Shown one piece after another: positions 1-6,477 of a stretch of DNA of 23,389 nt; position 1 is the first letter of the stretch, and every line of letters starts with the position of its first letter. The notes beneath the pieces are model-generated. The model searched no databases, had not been told where the DNA came from, and was given only the letters and a program-made list of their open reading frames with translations. The translations under genes and the position numbers were made by a program. The stretch is from DAHUXT01 sp036378295 (GTDB taxonomy: Bacteria > Chloroflexota > Ktedonobacteria > Ktedonobacterales > JADMIN01): assembly GCA_036378295.1 (NCBI GenBank), contig DASUWS010000025.1, positions 1 through 23,389 of the forward strand. Direction: 5' to 3'.

Positions 1-2
1 AG

Positions 3-686
3 CTGGCGGTGGACGAGGCACGGCGCTTGAATCATCACTACATCGGCACCGAGCATCTCTTGCTGGGGCTGGTGCGGGAGGGGGAGGGCATCGCGGCGGG
101 CGTCCTGGAGAGCCTGGGCGTCAACCTCGAAAAGGTGCGGACGGCCACCATTCAAGTATTATCGCAGGCAAACATGAGCAGAGAGGCCATGGCCACCGTA
201 ACCCCGATGGGCGAATCGGGGACAGGCGGCTCACACGTTCGCCTGCTCCCAAGCCAGCGGCGAGCAAATCTGCTGCCTGTGGCTTTGATCGTCGGTTCAC
301 TGTTGCTACTTGGCGTTGGCATAACCCAGATGGCTAATACCATCGTCTATGGCATGCCAGCGCAAATCAGCCTCGCCGTCTCTGTTGCAACCGCGATCCT
401 TGGCGCGATCTGCGCCATACAGGCGGCTGGGCTCCTCCTGGCGGCGCGCCACCGTGCAGTCGGATATGCGCTTGTCTTGGTCACCGCGCTCTTCTGGATC
501 ATCATGAGCATATTGGGCCGCACGCACATTCTCTCCGCAACGGCGGCCTATCGCGATACCGTGCTCGCCCAGGGGTTGGATTGGACCATGTTGGGGCTCG
601 GAGCGCTCGTCGTTATCATGACGATTATCACGCCGGTCACTGTCACCTACAGAAGCGATCAACGCCGCCATAGGCGTTCACTATAG
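3..686 (+). CDS. Clp N-terminal repeat protein with C-terminal membrane segments (5' partial)
   Basis: The frame is open to the left edge, so the start lies outside the window. The first ~55 visible residues match the second half of a Clp N-terminal repeat (EARRLNHHYIGTEHLLLGLV, then a GVNLEKVR-like end), the adaptor and substrate-binding module of ClpC/ClpA. No AAA+ ATPase domain follows. Instead there is a ~30-residue linker and about four hydrophobic segments (roughly residues 90-110, 120-145, 147-170 and 190-212), ending in a basic tail (RSDQRRHRRSL). This looks like a Clp_N domain anchored in the membrane with its N-terminus probably cytoplasmic. Family knowledge says Clp_N binds adaptors or phospho-arginine proteins; a role here is not established. 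It converges on the WYL regulator gene with only 8 bp between the stop codons and no terminator hairpin visible. Confidence 0.75.
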   Translation: MAVDEARRLNHHYIGTEHLLLGLVREGEGIAAGVLESLGVNLEKVRTATIQVLSQANMSREAMATVTPMGESGTGGSHVRLLPSQRRANLLPVALIVGSLLLLGVGITQMANTIVYGMPAQISLAVSVATAILGAICAIQAAGLLLAARHRAVGYALVLVTALFWIIMSILGRTHILSATAAYRDTVLAQGLDWTMLGLGALVVIMTIITPVTVTYRSDQRRHRRSL

Positions 687-694
687 ATAGGACA

Positions 695-1666
695 TCAGTG
701 CGACGGACCGGGCGCCGCGGCAATCCGCCGCGCGTGCTCAGCCAGCAGGAGCAGCTCAGCGCGCAATTCCGGCGGCGAGAGCACTGTCAGCGGGCAGCGG
801 AGACCCGCGAGCGTGTGTGCGATCCAAGCCAGGTCGTCGGCGAAGCCACGCATAATCACCCCATCGGCCCCCTGCTCCAGACTGGCAATGGAGCGGGGGA
901 TACGCCGCGCCGCCTCATCGAGCGAGAGATCGAGCTGAACACAATACTGCCAGCGCCACGGCACCCGGCCGATCGACTGTTCAACCGCCGCAAGCGCGTC
1001 AATCTGGGGTGGGTCGAAGGTGCCGGAGAGCAATTCCACGCGGTGAATATGGTCGAGGCGAAATACCCGCTGCTCGGTGCGCAGGTGGCAGTAGCCGACA
1101 AGATACCAGCGTCCCGCGCGGTGAACGATATGATACACATCAACGGTACGCTCGGTCGTTTTGCCGCTCCAGGCGCGATACGCCAGACGCACCTGTCGGT
1201 GAGATGTCACGGCGAAGAGCATCGTCTTCAGGTGCTCGACATCTACAGGCTCGCCTACCTGGACCGGGGCAAGCATATCCGCAAAAGTCACGACCTGTTG
1301 CAGGCCCCGTATCATGTCGCGTGTGGCCTGTGAAAGCGACTGCGAGAGCTTGGTCAGCGCGCGCTTGCTATCGCTCTCACCCATGCCCGCGTTTTGCCGT
1401 CCGATACTGAGCAGGCCCCAGGCGGTCGAGAGCGCCTCACGCTCCGTCAGCGCGAGAGGACGCCGGTAACCTGCCGGAAGGTAGTAGCCGCCATAGCGCC
1501 CGCGCCGCATCTCCACGGGGATGCCTCGGTCGCGGAGTGTCATCACATACCGGCGAATAGTGCGTGTATCCACTTCGAGCCGTTCGGCCAGAACCTCGCC
1601 ACGTACCTGGCCATGCGCCTCCAGCAACTCCAGAACGGCCAGCGCGCGCGCCGTCGAGTATGACAT
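695..1666 (-). CDS. WYL-domain HTH transcriptional regulator (YafY/DeoR-like)
   Basis: Encodes 323 aa. An N-terminal winged HTH (residues ~1-55, with VRGEVLAERLEVDTRTIRRYV as the helix-turn-helix) is followed by a linker, a WYL domain (residues ~140-215, containing RWYLVGYCHLR and RVFRLDHI) and a C-terminal WCX-like extension. These proteins sense a small ligand or nucleic acid through the WYL domain and control neighbouring genes. The ATG at 1666 is chosen because GAGG lies 5 nt upstream; an in-frame TTG at 1705 would add 13 residues without a good ribosome site and would run into the inverted repeat at 1699-1715. The gene is divergent from the cupin gene, so it probably controls the cupin-CMD-DUF1579-NIPSNAP set and itself. 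The ligand is unknown. Confidence 0.9.
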   Translation of the reverse strand: MSYSTARALAVLELLEAHGQVRGEVLAERLEVDTRTIRRYVMTLRDRGIPVEMRRGRYGGYYLPAGYRRPLALTEREALSTAWGLLSIGRQNAGMGESDSKRALTKLSQSLSQATRDMIRGLQQVVTFADMLAPVQVGEPVDVEHLKTMLFAVTSHRQVRLAYRAWSGKTTERTVDVYHIVHRAGRWYLVGYCHLRTEQRVFRLDHIHRVELLSGTFDPPQIDALAAVEQSIGRVPWRWQYCVQLDLSLDEAARRIPRSIASLEQGADGVIMRGFADDLAWIAHTLAGLRCPLTVLSPPELRAELLLLAEHARRIAAAPGPSH

Positions 1667-1698
1667 CTTTTCCTCGGTCGCTACAATCTCGTGATAAG

Positions 1699-1715
1699 CG
1701 GACAATCTATGTCCG
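1699..1715. promoter_or_regulatory. Inverted repeat, candidate WYL-regulator operator
   Basis: Perfect inverted repeat CGGACA-N5-TGTCCG, 33-49 nt upstream of the regulator's ATG and in the divergent intergenic region. Its position and symmetry suit a dimeric regulator's operator. Binding by the adjacent WYL protein is an inference. Confidence 0.5.
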
Positions 1716-1736
1716 GTAATGACTGTATCCTGAAAT

Positions 1737-1754
1737 CAGTGGTTAAATCCACTG
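1737..1754. promoter_or_regulatory. Inverted repeat in divergent promoter region
   Basis: Perfect inverted repeat CAGTGG-TTAAAT-CCACTG, with 6-bp arms around an AT-only spacer, about 28 nt upstream of the cupin start. It could be a second operator or a leader hairpin of the cupin transcript. I cannot tell which from sequence alone. Confidence 0.35.
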
Positions 1755-1758
1755 CATC

Positions 1759-1770
1759 CTCATGCATGAG
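1759..1770. promoter_or_regulatory. 12-bp perfect palindrome next to the cupin ribosome site
   Basis: CTCATGCATGAG is fully self-complementary and abuts the AGGGAG ribosome-binding sequence (1771-1776) of the cupin gene. Protein bound here, or RNA paired here, could affect cupin translation or transcription. Function is inferred only from placement. Confidence 0.3.
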
Positions 1771-1781
1771 AGGGAGCGCAC

Positions 1782-2126
1782 ATGGACCGGTTCACGTTGG
1801 CAGACGTACGCCGTCTGCGTAGCCAGGAGAACAAGCCCTATTACGAGTTTTTGCGCGTGCCGAGCATGAGTCTCGGCGTCTATGAGCTGGGCGTCGGCGA
1901 GCAGGACAAACAGCAGCCCCACACCGAAGACGAGCTCTACTACATCGTATCGGGAAAGGCGACGCTGCTGGTTGGTGAGAGCGATGAGCCGGTCGAATCC
2001 GGCTCGATGGTCTACGTACCGGCCCGCGTTGTCCACCGTTTTCACACGATTACCGAGGCGCTGACGGTTCTGGTGTTCTTCGCGCCCGCGGAATACACCT
2101 ACCGCGAGACGCCAGCCGCAGAATAA
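1782..2126 (+). CDS. Small single-domain cupin protein
   Basis: A 114-aa protein with one cupin_2 barrel. Motif 1 is PHTEDELYYIVSGKA (~residues 45-60), with His and Glu in metal-ligand positions. Motif 2 is GSMVYVPARVVHRF (~residues 73-86), supplying the second His. Such small cupins bind a divalent metal and act as isomerases, dioxygenases or ligand sensors; the substrate cannot be read from sequence. Translation starts at ATG 1782 with AGGGAG about 6 nt upstream. It is the first gene of a plus-strand set with a CMD protein (24 nt downstream), a DUF1579-like protein and a NIPSNAP protein, and is divergent from the WYL regulator, which suggests co-regulation. Confidence 0.85.
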   Translation: MDRFTLADVRRLRSQENKPYYEFLRVPSMSLGVYELGVGEQDKQQPHTEDELYYIVSGKATLLVGESDEPVESGSMVYVPARVVHRFHTITEALTVLVFFAPAEYTYRETPAAE

Positions 2127-2150
2127 CAGCATGATGGAGCCGCATATCAC

Positions 2151-2495
2151 ATGAGCACAGATGTCGCGGAACAGCAGGAGACAGACCCGCTGAACCTGAA
2201 CGATTCCGCCTTCATGGCTATCTACGACGAGCAGTACGAACGAACATGGTCTGGCGGCGCAATACCCGCCAAATACAAAGAGTTGACCGGCATCGCGCTC
2301 TCGCTCGTTGGCCGCTGCGAGCCATGTCTGCGCTATCACATCAAGCAGGCAGTTGAAGCGGGGGCTACCAGGGGCGAAGTCGTCGAAATGGTGCGCTTGA
2401 GCCTCCTCTCAGGCGGTTCAATCATCATTCCGACGGCACGATACGCCTATGCCGTGCTGGATGAACTAGAGGGCAAGCAGCAACCATCCGAGTAG
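2151..2495 (+). CDS. Carboxymuconolactone decarboxylase / AhpD-like protein
   Basis: A 114-aa alpha-helical protein with the CMD/AhpD signature RCEPCLRYHIKQAVEAGAT (residues ~55-73). The CxxCxxxH triad is typical of AhpD-type thiol peroxidase/disulfide reductase members rather than true carboxymuconolactone decarboxylases, which usually lack the paired Cys. The helix after the motif (EVVEMVRLSLLSGGSI) is the conserved 'E-hhhh' region of the family. The gene starts 24 nt after the cupin stop. Probable role: peroxide or organic-radical detoxification, or a decarboxylase-like step with the cupin. Family assignment is firm; the exact reaction is open. Confidence 0.88.
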   Translation: MSTDVAEQQETDPLNLNDSAFMAIYDEQYERTWSGGAIPAKYKELTGIALSLVGRCEPCLRYHIKQAVEAGATRGEVVEMVRLSLLSGGSIIIPTARYAYAVLDELEGKQQPSE

Positions 2496-2536
2496 TAGAA
2501 ATAGTAGCAGACGAGCGATAACGGGAGAATCTACAG

Positions 2537-3034
2537 ATGACGACAGAGGTTATGGAGACTATCCGCGATGGCCGCGAAGACTTTGACTTTCTCATCGGCA
2601 CGTGGAAGGGTCATCAACGGCGGCTGCGCGAACGCTTGAAGGGATCGCAAACCTGGGAAGAGTTTGAGAGTACATCAGTGGTCCAGAAGGTGCTCGGTAG
2701 TCTGGGCAACTACGATGAGGTCACCATGGAGCGCGAATCCGGTGTGTTTCGTGGCCTGACCTTACGTCTGTTTAACCCAGAGACACGGCAGTGGAGCATC
2801 TACTGGGCGGATAGCTCCGGAAGCGGCCTGGGCGCGCCGATGGTGGGCGAGTTCACGAATGGGCGCGGCCTGTTTTACGATTGCGAGCCATTCGAGGGCA
2901 AGCGCATCTTCAGCCGCTTCGTCTGGACGCATGACTCGCCCGATACGTGCCGCTGGGAGCAGGCATTCTCCACGGATGGCGGGGCCACCTGGGAGACGAA
3001 CTGGACGATGGACTTTACCCGTATTCAGGAGTAG
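2537..3034 (+). CDS. DUF1579-like protein
   Basis: A 165-aa soluble protein with no signal peptide. It opens with DFDFLIGTWKGHQRRL, the 'FDFLxGxW' start seen in DUF1579-like lipocalin/calycin-fold proteins, and ends with WEQAFSTDGGATWETNW. The many aromatic and alternating beta residues fit a small beta-barrel that could bind a hydrophobic ligand. It starts 41 nt after the CMD gene. Members of this group commonly sit beside WYL/YafY regulators and small detoxification genes (from general knowledge, not checked here). Its biochemical role is not known to me. Confidence 0.75.
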   Translation: MTTEVMETIRDGREDFDFLIGTWKGHQRRLRERLKGSQTWEEFESTSVVQKVLGSLGNYDEVTMERESGVFRGLTLRLFNPETRQWSIYWADSSGSGLGAPMVGEFTNGRGLFYDCEPFEGKRIFSRFVWTHDSPDTCRWEQAFSTDGGATWETNWTMDFTRIQE

Positions 3035-3070
3035 CACCCTGCCGCGCACATCCTGAACACATATTCGTTT

Positions 3071-3104
3071 GGCTGGCCTGGGAACACCTCCCAGGTCAGC
3101 AGCC
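3071..3104 (+). terminator. Strong hairpin between DUF1579 and NIPSNAP genes
   Basis: CCTGGGA (3077-3083) pairs perfectly with TCCCAGG (3089-3095) over a 5-nt loop, and outer GGCTG (3071-3075) pairs with CAGCC (3100-3104). There is no U-run afterwards, so it is a weak intrinsic terminator at best. It may instead attenuate or stabilise the mRNA between the two genes. Confidence 0.4.
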
Positions 3105-3175
3105 AGGGTCGTTCGCCCTGCCCGCCCATACCCCGCCCCTACGCGTACAAGCGCCACCCATGAGAGAGGAACCGC

Positions 3176-3970
3176 TTGGATATTCGACAGCCCCAGCGCC
3201 CAGACGCGCGAGAAAACCCGGTCTTCACTCGGTCGCCACGCCGGACGAGCAGCCCCATCGTCGAGCTCAGGCAATACACGCTGCATCCGGGGCAGCGCGA
3301 CGTATTGATCGCGCTATTTGAGCAACAGTTCATCGAGTCGCAGGAAGCGGTGGGGATTGAGATCATCGGACAATTCCGCGACCTGAATGACCCCAATCGC
3401 TTCGTTTGGCTTCGCGGCTTCCCTGACATGCCCTCGCGTCAAGCATCGCTACAGGCCTTCTATGGCGGCCCCGTCTGGAAGGAACACCGTGACACGGCAA
3501 ACGCCACCATGGTTGATTCCGATAACGTACTGTTGCTACGCCCAGCGCATTCAGAAGCCGGATTCGCGCTTGACGCGGCCCATCGTCCCCAGCACGACGC
3601 TCCGCAGCTTCCGCCAGGGTTGATCGTGGCCGTTATTCTGTCCTTCACGGAACCACCTGACGCTGGCTTTTCCAATGTCTTCGAGCAAACGCTCAAGCCC
3701 ATCCTGGCCGAGCGCGGCGCTTCGATACTTGCCTCATTCGTGACCGAGCCCAGCGCAAACACTTTCCCCGCCCTGCCTGTGCGCGAGGGCGAGCAGGTAT
3801 TCGTCTGGTTCTCACGCTTCCAGGATCTGCCGGCCTACCGAAACCATGAGAATGCTCTCGCTGGTTCCGCGGACTGGAACGAGGCATGGAGCACGGTGGC
3901 GCATCGTCTTAAAGCCCAACCGGAGACACTCCTACTCCAACCGACGGCCCGCTCACTCCTGCACGGTTGA
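3176..3970 (+). CDS. NIPSNAP family protein with TTG start
   Basis: A 264-aa protein with a NIPSNAP (dimeric alpha-beta barrel) domain at residues ~28-120, opening with IVELRQYTLHPGQRDVLIAL; a second ferredoxin-like half follows (~150-250), containing EQVFVWFSRFQDLPAY. The start is TTG at 3176. A TGA at 3161-3163 closes the frame upstream, no ATG or GTG exists before the domain, and GAGAGAGGA lies 5 nt upstream. The TTG start gives a ~27-residue basic, proline-rich N-terminal extension not usual for bacterial NIPSNAPs, which often start right at the IVELRxYT strand. Function in bacteria is unclear; the fold is related to small monooxygenases and isomerases. It is separated from the DUF1579 gene by 141 bp with a strong hairpin, so it may be expressed at a different level. 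Confidence 0.85.
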   Translation: MDIRQPQRPDARENPVFTRSPRRTSSPIVELRQYTLHPGQRDVLIALFEQQFIESQEAVGIEIIGQFRDLNDPNRFVWLRGFPDMPSRQASLQAFYGGPVWKEHRDTANATMVDSDNVLLLRPAHSEAGFALDAAHRPQHDAPQLPPGLIVAVILSFTEPPDAGFSNVFEQTLKPILAERGASILASFVTEPSANTFPALPVREGEQVFVWFSRFQDLPAYRNHENALAGSADWNEAWSTVAHRLKAQPETLLLQPTARSLLHG

Positions 3971-4012
3971 TCGTCTCCAGGTTGCTACCGATGGCTGCGG
4001 CACGCTCCGTTG

Positions 4013-4047
4013 TGCCCGGGATGGAGGTGAGTCTCCCTTTCCGGGCA
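4013..4047. terminator. Hairpin between convergent genes
   Basis: TGCCCGG (4013-4019) and CCGGGCA (4041-4047) form a perfect 7-bp stem, extended inside by GGAG/CTCC. It sits in the 90-bp gap between the convergent NIPSNAP and nitroreductase genes, as expected for a shared bidirectional terminator. No clear T-run on either side. Confidence 0.5.
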
Positions 4048-4060
4048 TGCTGGTTCTGCT

Positions 4061-4558
4061 TCAGACACGCTGCTGGGCCGCATCATCCGGCTTGGGAGAG
4101 GCCAGCCGGAAGACAGGATACGCGTCCGCGATTTTCTCGAAGTCCGCCAGCGGGGCATTCAGGTCCACGGGCATGTGGGCACGTGCTCCCGGCGCTCGCC
4201 GCAGATAGGCTTTCAGAATGGGGGCACGCTGGTCAACGGGCACATCTTCCAGGTGGACCTCCTCACGATCCCTGCTATGAATCACTGCTCTGCCACCCGC
4301 CGCCCGAACGTTCTTGACCCATTGCACGTTCTCTCCCAGCATGGACACCAGATACCGCTGTCCATCAACGACGGCAATGGCCACCGGGAGCGAGATCGTC
4401 CGTCCTGACGTGCGTCCGGTCACTTCCAGGGTCACCAGACCATAGTTGGACCCGACACCCGATGCGCCCAACGCCGTGTCCACGCGAAGGAGCAGCCGCG
4501 CCAGCCAGTTGGGGCGCTGCCCGCGATACATCCATCGCCTGAAGGCGCCTTTCGCCAT
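4061..4558 (-). CDS. Deazaflavin (F420)-dependent nitroreductase family protein
   Basis: A 165-aa protein of the Ddn/FDOR split-beta-barrel family. The diagnostic run LEVTGRTSGRTISLPVAIA (residues ~45-63) is followed by YLVSMLGENVQWVKNVRAAG (~69-88), the usual 'GRxSGxxRxxP...GxxxxWxxNxxA' pattern that binds F420 or flavin and the quinone/nitro substrate. These enzymes reduce quinones, nitro compounds or enones with F420H2. ATG 4558 is chosen because AAGGAGG lies ~10 nt upstream; a longer in-frame start at 4618 lacks one. It is on the same strand as the catabolic cluster but 238 bp beyond its last gene, so probably a separate unit. Its presence suggests, but does not prove, an F420-making host. 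Confidence 0.85.
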   Translation of the reverse strand: MAKGAFRRWMYRGQRPNWLARLLLRVDTALGASGVGSNYGLVTLEVTGRTSGRTISLPVAIAVVDGQRYLVSMLGENVQWVKNVRAAGGRAVIHSRDREEVHLEDVPVDQRAPILKAYLRRAPGARAHMPVDLNAPLADFEKIADAYPVFRLASPKPDDAAQQRV

Positions 4559-4748
4559 AGCTACAATACCTCCTTGCTGCTTCGGGATCATCTGATTCCC
4601 GTGTACAACACTATGCACGGCATTGCCAGCGAGCGCGAGGACAACACTAGAGACCGTGTGGCCGGGACATTGCGCCTCATGCCTGCATGGGCTGGAGATT
4701 CCAACCGAATCGGCATAATATCACCTACGCGTCTCCTGCCAGTCACAA

Positions 4749-4786
4749 GAGCGCGCCGTGCCCTCACAGATCACGCACGAGCGCTC
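4749..4786 (-). terminator. Possible terminator hairpin after the decarboxylase gene
   Basis: GAGCGC (4749-4754) can pair with GCGCTC (4781-4786), with an inner CGTG/CACG helix (4757-4760, 4772-4775). It begins about 10 nt past the decarboxylase stop. The loop is long and no U-tract follows on the minus strand, so support is weak. Confidence 0.25.
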
Positions 4787-4796
4787 CATGCACACT

Positions 4797-6332
4797 CTAC
4801 CGGGCTTCCCACGTCCCGCGCAGCTCGCGATCTCGTTGGGCGCCTAATTCCCGCGCAATGTCGAGCAGCGCATCGAGATCGGTGGCCTCGGTGCGAAAGT
4901 TGACGATACAGATGCGCAGCACAAACCGCCCATGCAACACCGCGTTGGAGCAGAACGCCCGCCCATCAAGCTGGATGGCTGTCATCAGTTGCCCATTGAG
5001 CCGGTCGAGATACTCCTCGCGCCCGGGCATCTCGGGCAGGTCAGGTGGAACGTAGCGGAAGCAGCAGACGGAGAGACTTACCGGGGCCATCAACTCGAAG
5101 TCTGGGAATGCCTGCACCCGCTCGCCCAGGTAACGGGCCAGCGCGGCATCGTGCGCTATGCGCCGGGCGTAGGCGGTCCGCCCATACGCCAGCAGCGAGA
5201 CCCAGACCTTAAGCGCGCTAAACGATCGGGTAAACTCAGGGCCGAGCAATCCCAGGTCAATGCCGCGATCGGTGTGCTCGCGATCCTGATAAATGTAGGT
5301 CGGGTGGACGGCGAAGGCATCGGCAAGAAGCTGCATATCACGAATCAGCAGACATCCTCCCGGACGTGGCGTGTACAGCCATTTGTGTGGGTCGAAGGCG
5401 ATGGAGTCGGCTCGCTCGATACCGGCGAATAGCGGGCACAGGTCGTCGGTGAGGACCGCCGGGCCACCATAGGCGGCGTCCACGTGGAACCATAGGCCGA
5501 AGTCGTGGCAGAGATCGGCAATCGCGCCCAGCGGATCGATAGCGCCCGTTGCGGTGGTTCCGGCCGTCCCCACTACGGCAAACGGCTTCGCGCCAGCGGC
5601 TCTATCAGCTTCGATACGCTCGCGAAGAATATCCAGCCGCATACGGAATGTGTCATCCACGGGAATCGCGCGCACTGCCTGCGTACCAATGCCGAGCATA
5701 TCAGCGGCTCGCTCGATCACCGCATGTGCCTGCTCCGAGCAGTAGAGTGTCAACGGTGGTAGGCCAGCCAGTCCTGTTTGGCGAGTCGTCCAGCCTGCCT
5801 GCGCGTCGCGCGCGGTCTTCAATCCAACGAAATTGGCCATCGCCCCGCCCGTGACCATCAAGCCACCGGAGCGCTCCGGCAGGCCGAACTGCTGGGCAAA
5901 CCAGCGGCCAAGATGAAGCTCGACCTCGGTTGCGGCGGGCGAGAGCAACCATCCACGCAGATTCGAGTTCAGTCCGGCAGCAAGCAATTCAGCCGCAGCG
6001 CCTGGCACAGTACCCGCACTGCTGATATATGCCAGGAAGCGTGGATGCCCAATCTGGGTCGAATGGGCAACTATGTCACGTAAGTGACTGACCAGCTCAT
6101 CATCGGAGAGTGGCTCATCAGGAATCGAGCGCACAACTGCTTCGCGCACCGTGGCCTGGCCTTCGTGGCGAAAGACCGGCATCGACGGCAGTTCACTCAA
6201 CAACTCCTCCCACAAACCAAGGATACGCTCGCCAAATTCACGGGCGCGCTCTGGACTCCAATTCAAGTCCTGAATTGGTTCTGGCGCACTTCCTGGGTTA
6301 TTCTGCTTCTGCTCTGCGTGCTGCTGGGTCAT
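4797..6332 (-). CDS. Group II PLP-dependent decarboxylase (aromatic L-amino acid decarboxylase family)
   Basis: About 511 aa from ATG 6332; in-frame ATGs at 6362 and 6380 would add 10 or 16 residues. No start has a convincing ribosome site, so the N-terminus is uncertain. Fold-type I PLP enzyme: the PLP-binding lysine lies in FDPHKWLYTPRPGG, the aspartate that contacts the pyridine N in FHVDAAYGG, and the stacking histidine in SEQAHAVIERA (K333, D301, H219 counted from the 6380 ATG). The family decarboxylates aromatic amino acids (tryptophan, tyrosine, phenylalanine, DOPA) to arylamines, although some members are aldehyde synthases. The specificity cannot be read from sequence. It lies downstream of the amidase on the same strand, after a 145-bp gap with two palindromes, so it may have its own promoter. 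Its link to the aryl-CoA pathway is positional only. Confidence 0.88.
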   Translation of the reverse strand: MTQQHAEQKQNNPGSAPEPIQDLNWSPERAREFGERILGLWEELLSELPSMPVFRHEGQATVREAVVRSIPDEPLSDDELVSHLRDIVAHSTQIGHPRFLAYISSAGTVPGAAAELLAAGLNSNLRGWLLSPAATEVELHLGRWFAQQFGLPERSGGLMVTGGAMANFVGLKTARDAQAGWTTRQTGLAGLPPLTLYCSEQAHAVIERAADMLGIGTQAVRAIPVDDTFRMRLDILRERIEADRAAGAKPFAVVGTAGTTATGAIDPLGAIADLCHDFGLWFHVDAAYGGPAVLTDDLCPLFAGIERADSIAFDPHKWLYTPRPGGCLLIRDMQLLADAFAVHPTYIYQDREHTDRGIDLGLLGPEFTRSFSALKVWVSLLAYGRTAYARRIAHDAALARYLGERVQAFPDFELMAPVSLSVCCFRYVPPDLPEMPGREEYLDRLNGQLMTAIQLDGRAFCSNAVLHGRFVLRICIVNFRTEATDLDALLDIARELGAQRDRELRGTWEAR

Positions 6333-6425
6333 GAGATCTTTCGATGCCCCTTTATCGTACATATGCCGTGCGTGTATCATGAACGAACGCTCTCATACAT
6401 GAACGCTGCCCCGAAATCCTCTCCG

Positions 6426-6471
6426 CTGGATTCCAGGGCAGGTATACTTTCCTGTGGATGCGGGACGTCCC
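6426..6471 (-). promoter_or_regulatory. Two palindromes upstream of the decarboxylase gene
   Basis: The amidase-decarboxylase gap contains CTGGATTCCAG (6426-6436, perfect 5-bp arms around one base) and GGGACGTCCC (6462-6471, perfect 10 bp). They may mark a terminator or operator, making the decarboxylase a separately controlled gene. No confident -10/-35 pair is visible. Confidence 0.3.
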
Positions 6472-6477
6472 CTGAGC

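Noticed and set aside
695..1663. Several plus-strand frames of 90-210 aa opposite the WYL regulator
   Set aside because: They are mirror frames of a GC-rich gene, Arg/Pro/His-rich, without recognisable domains or good ribosome sites.
4559..4640. Imperfect inverted repeat GGGA-ATCA-GA-TGAT-CCC upstream of the nitroreductase start
   Set aside because: It needs a bulge, the arms are short, and no regulator or promoter elements support it.
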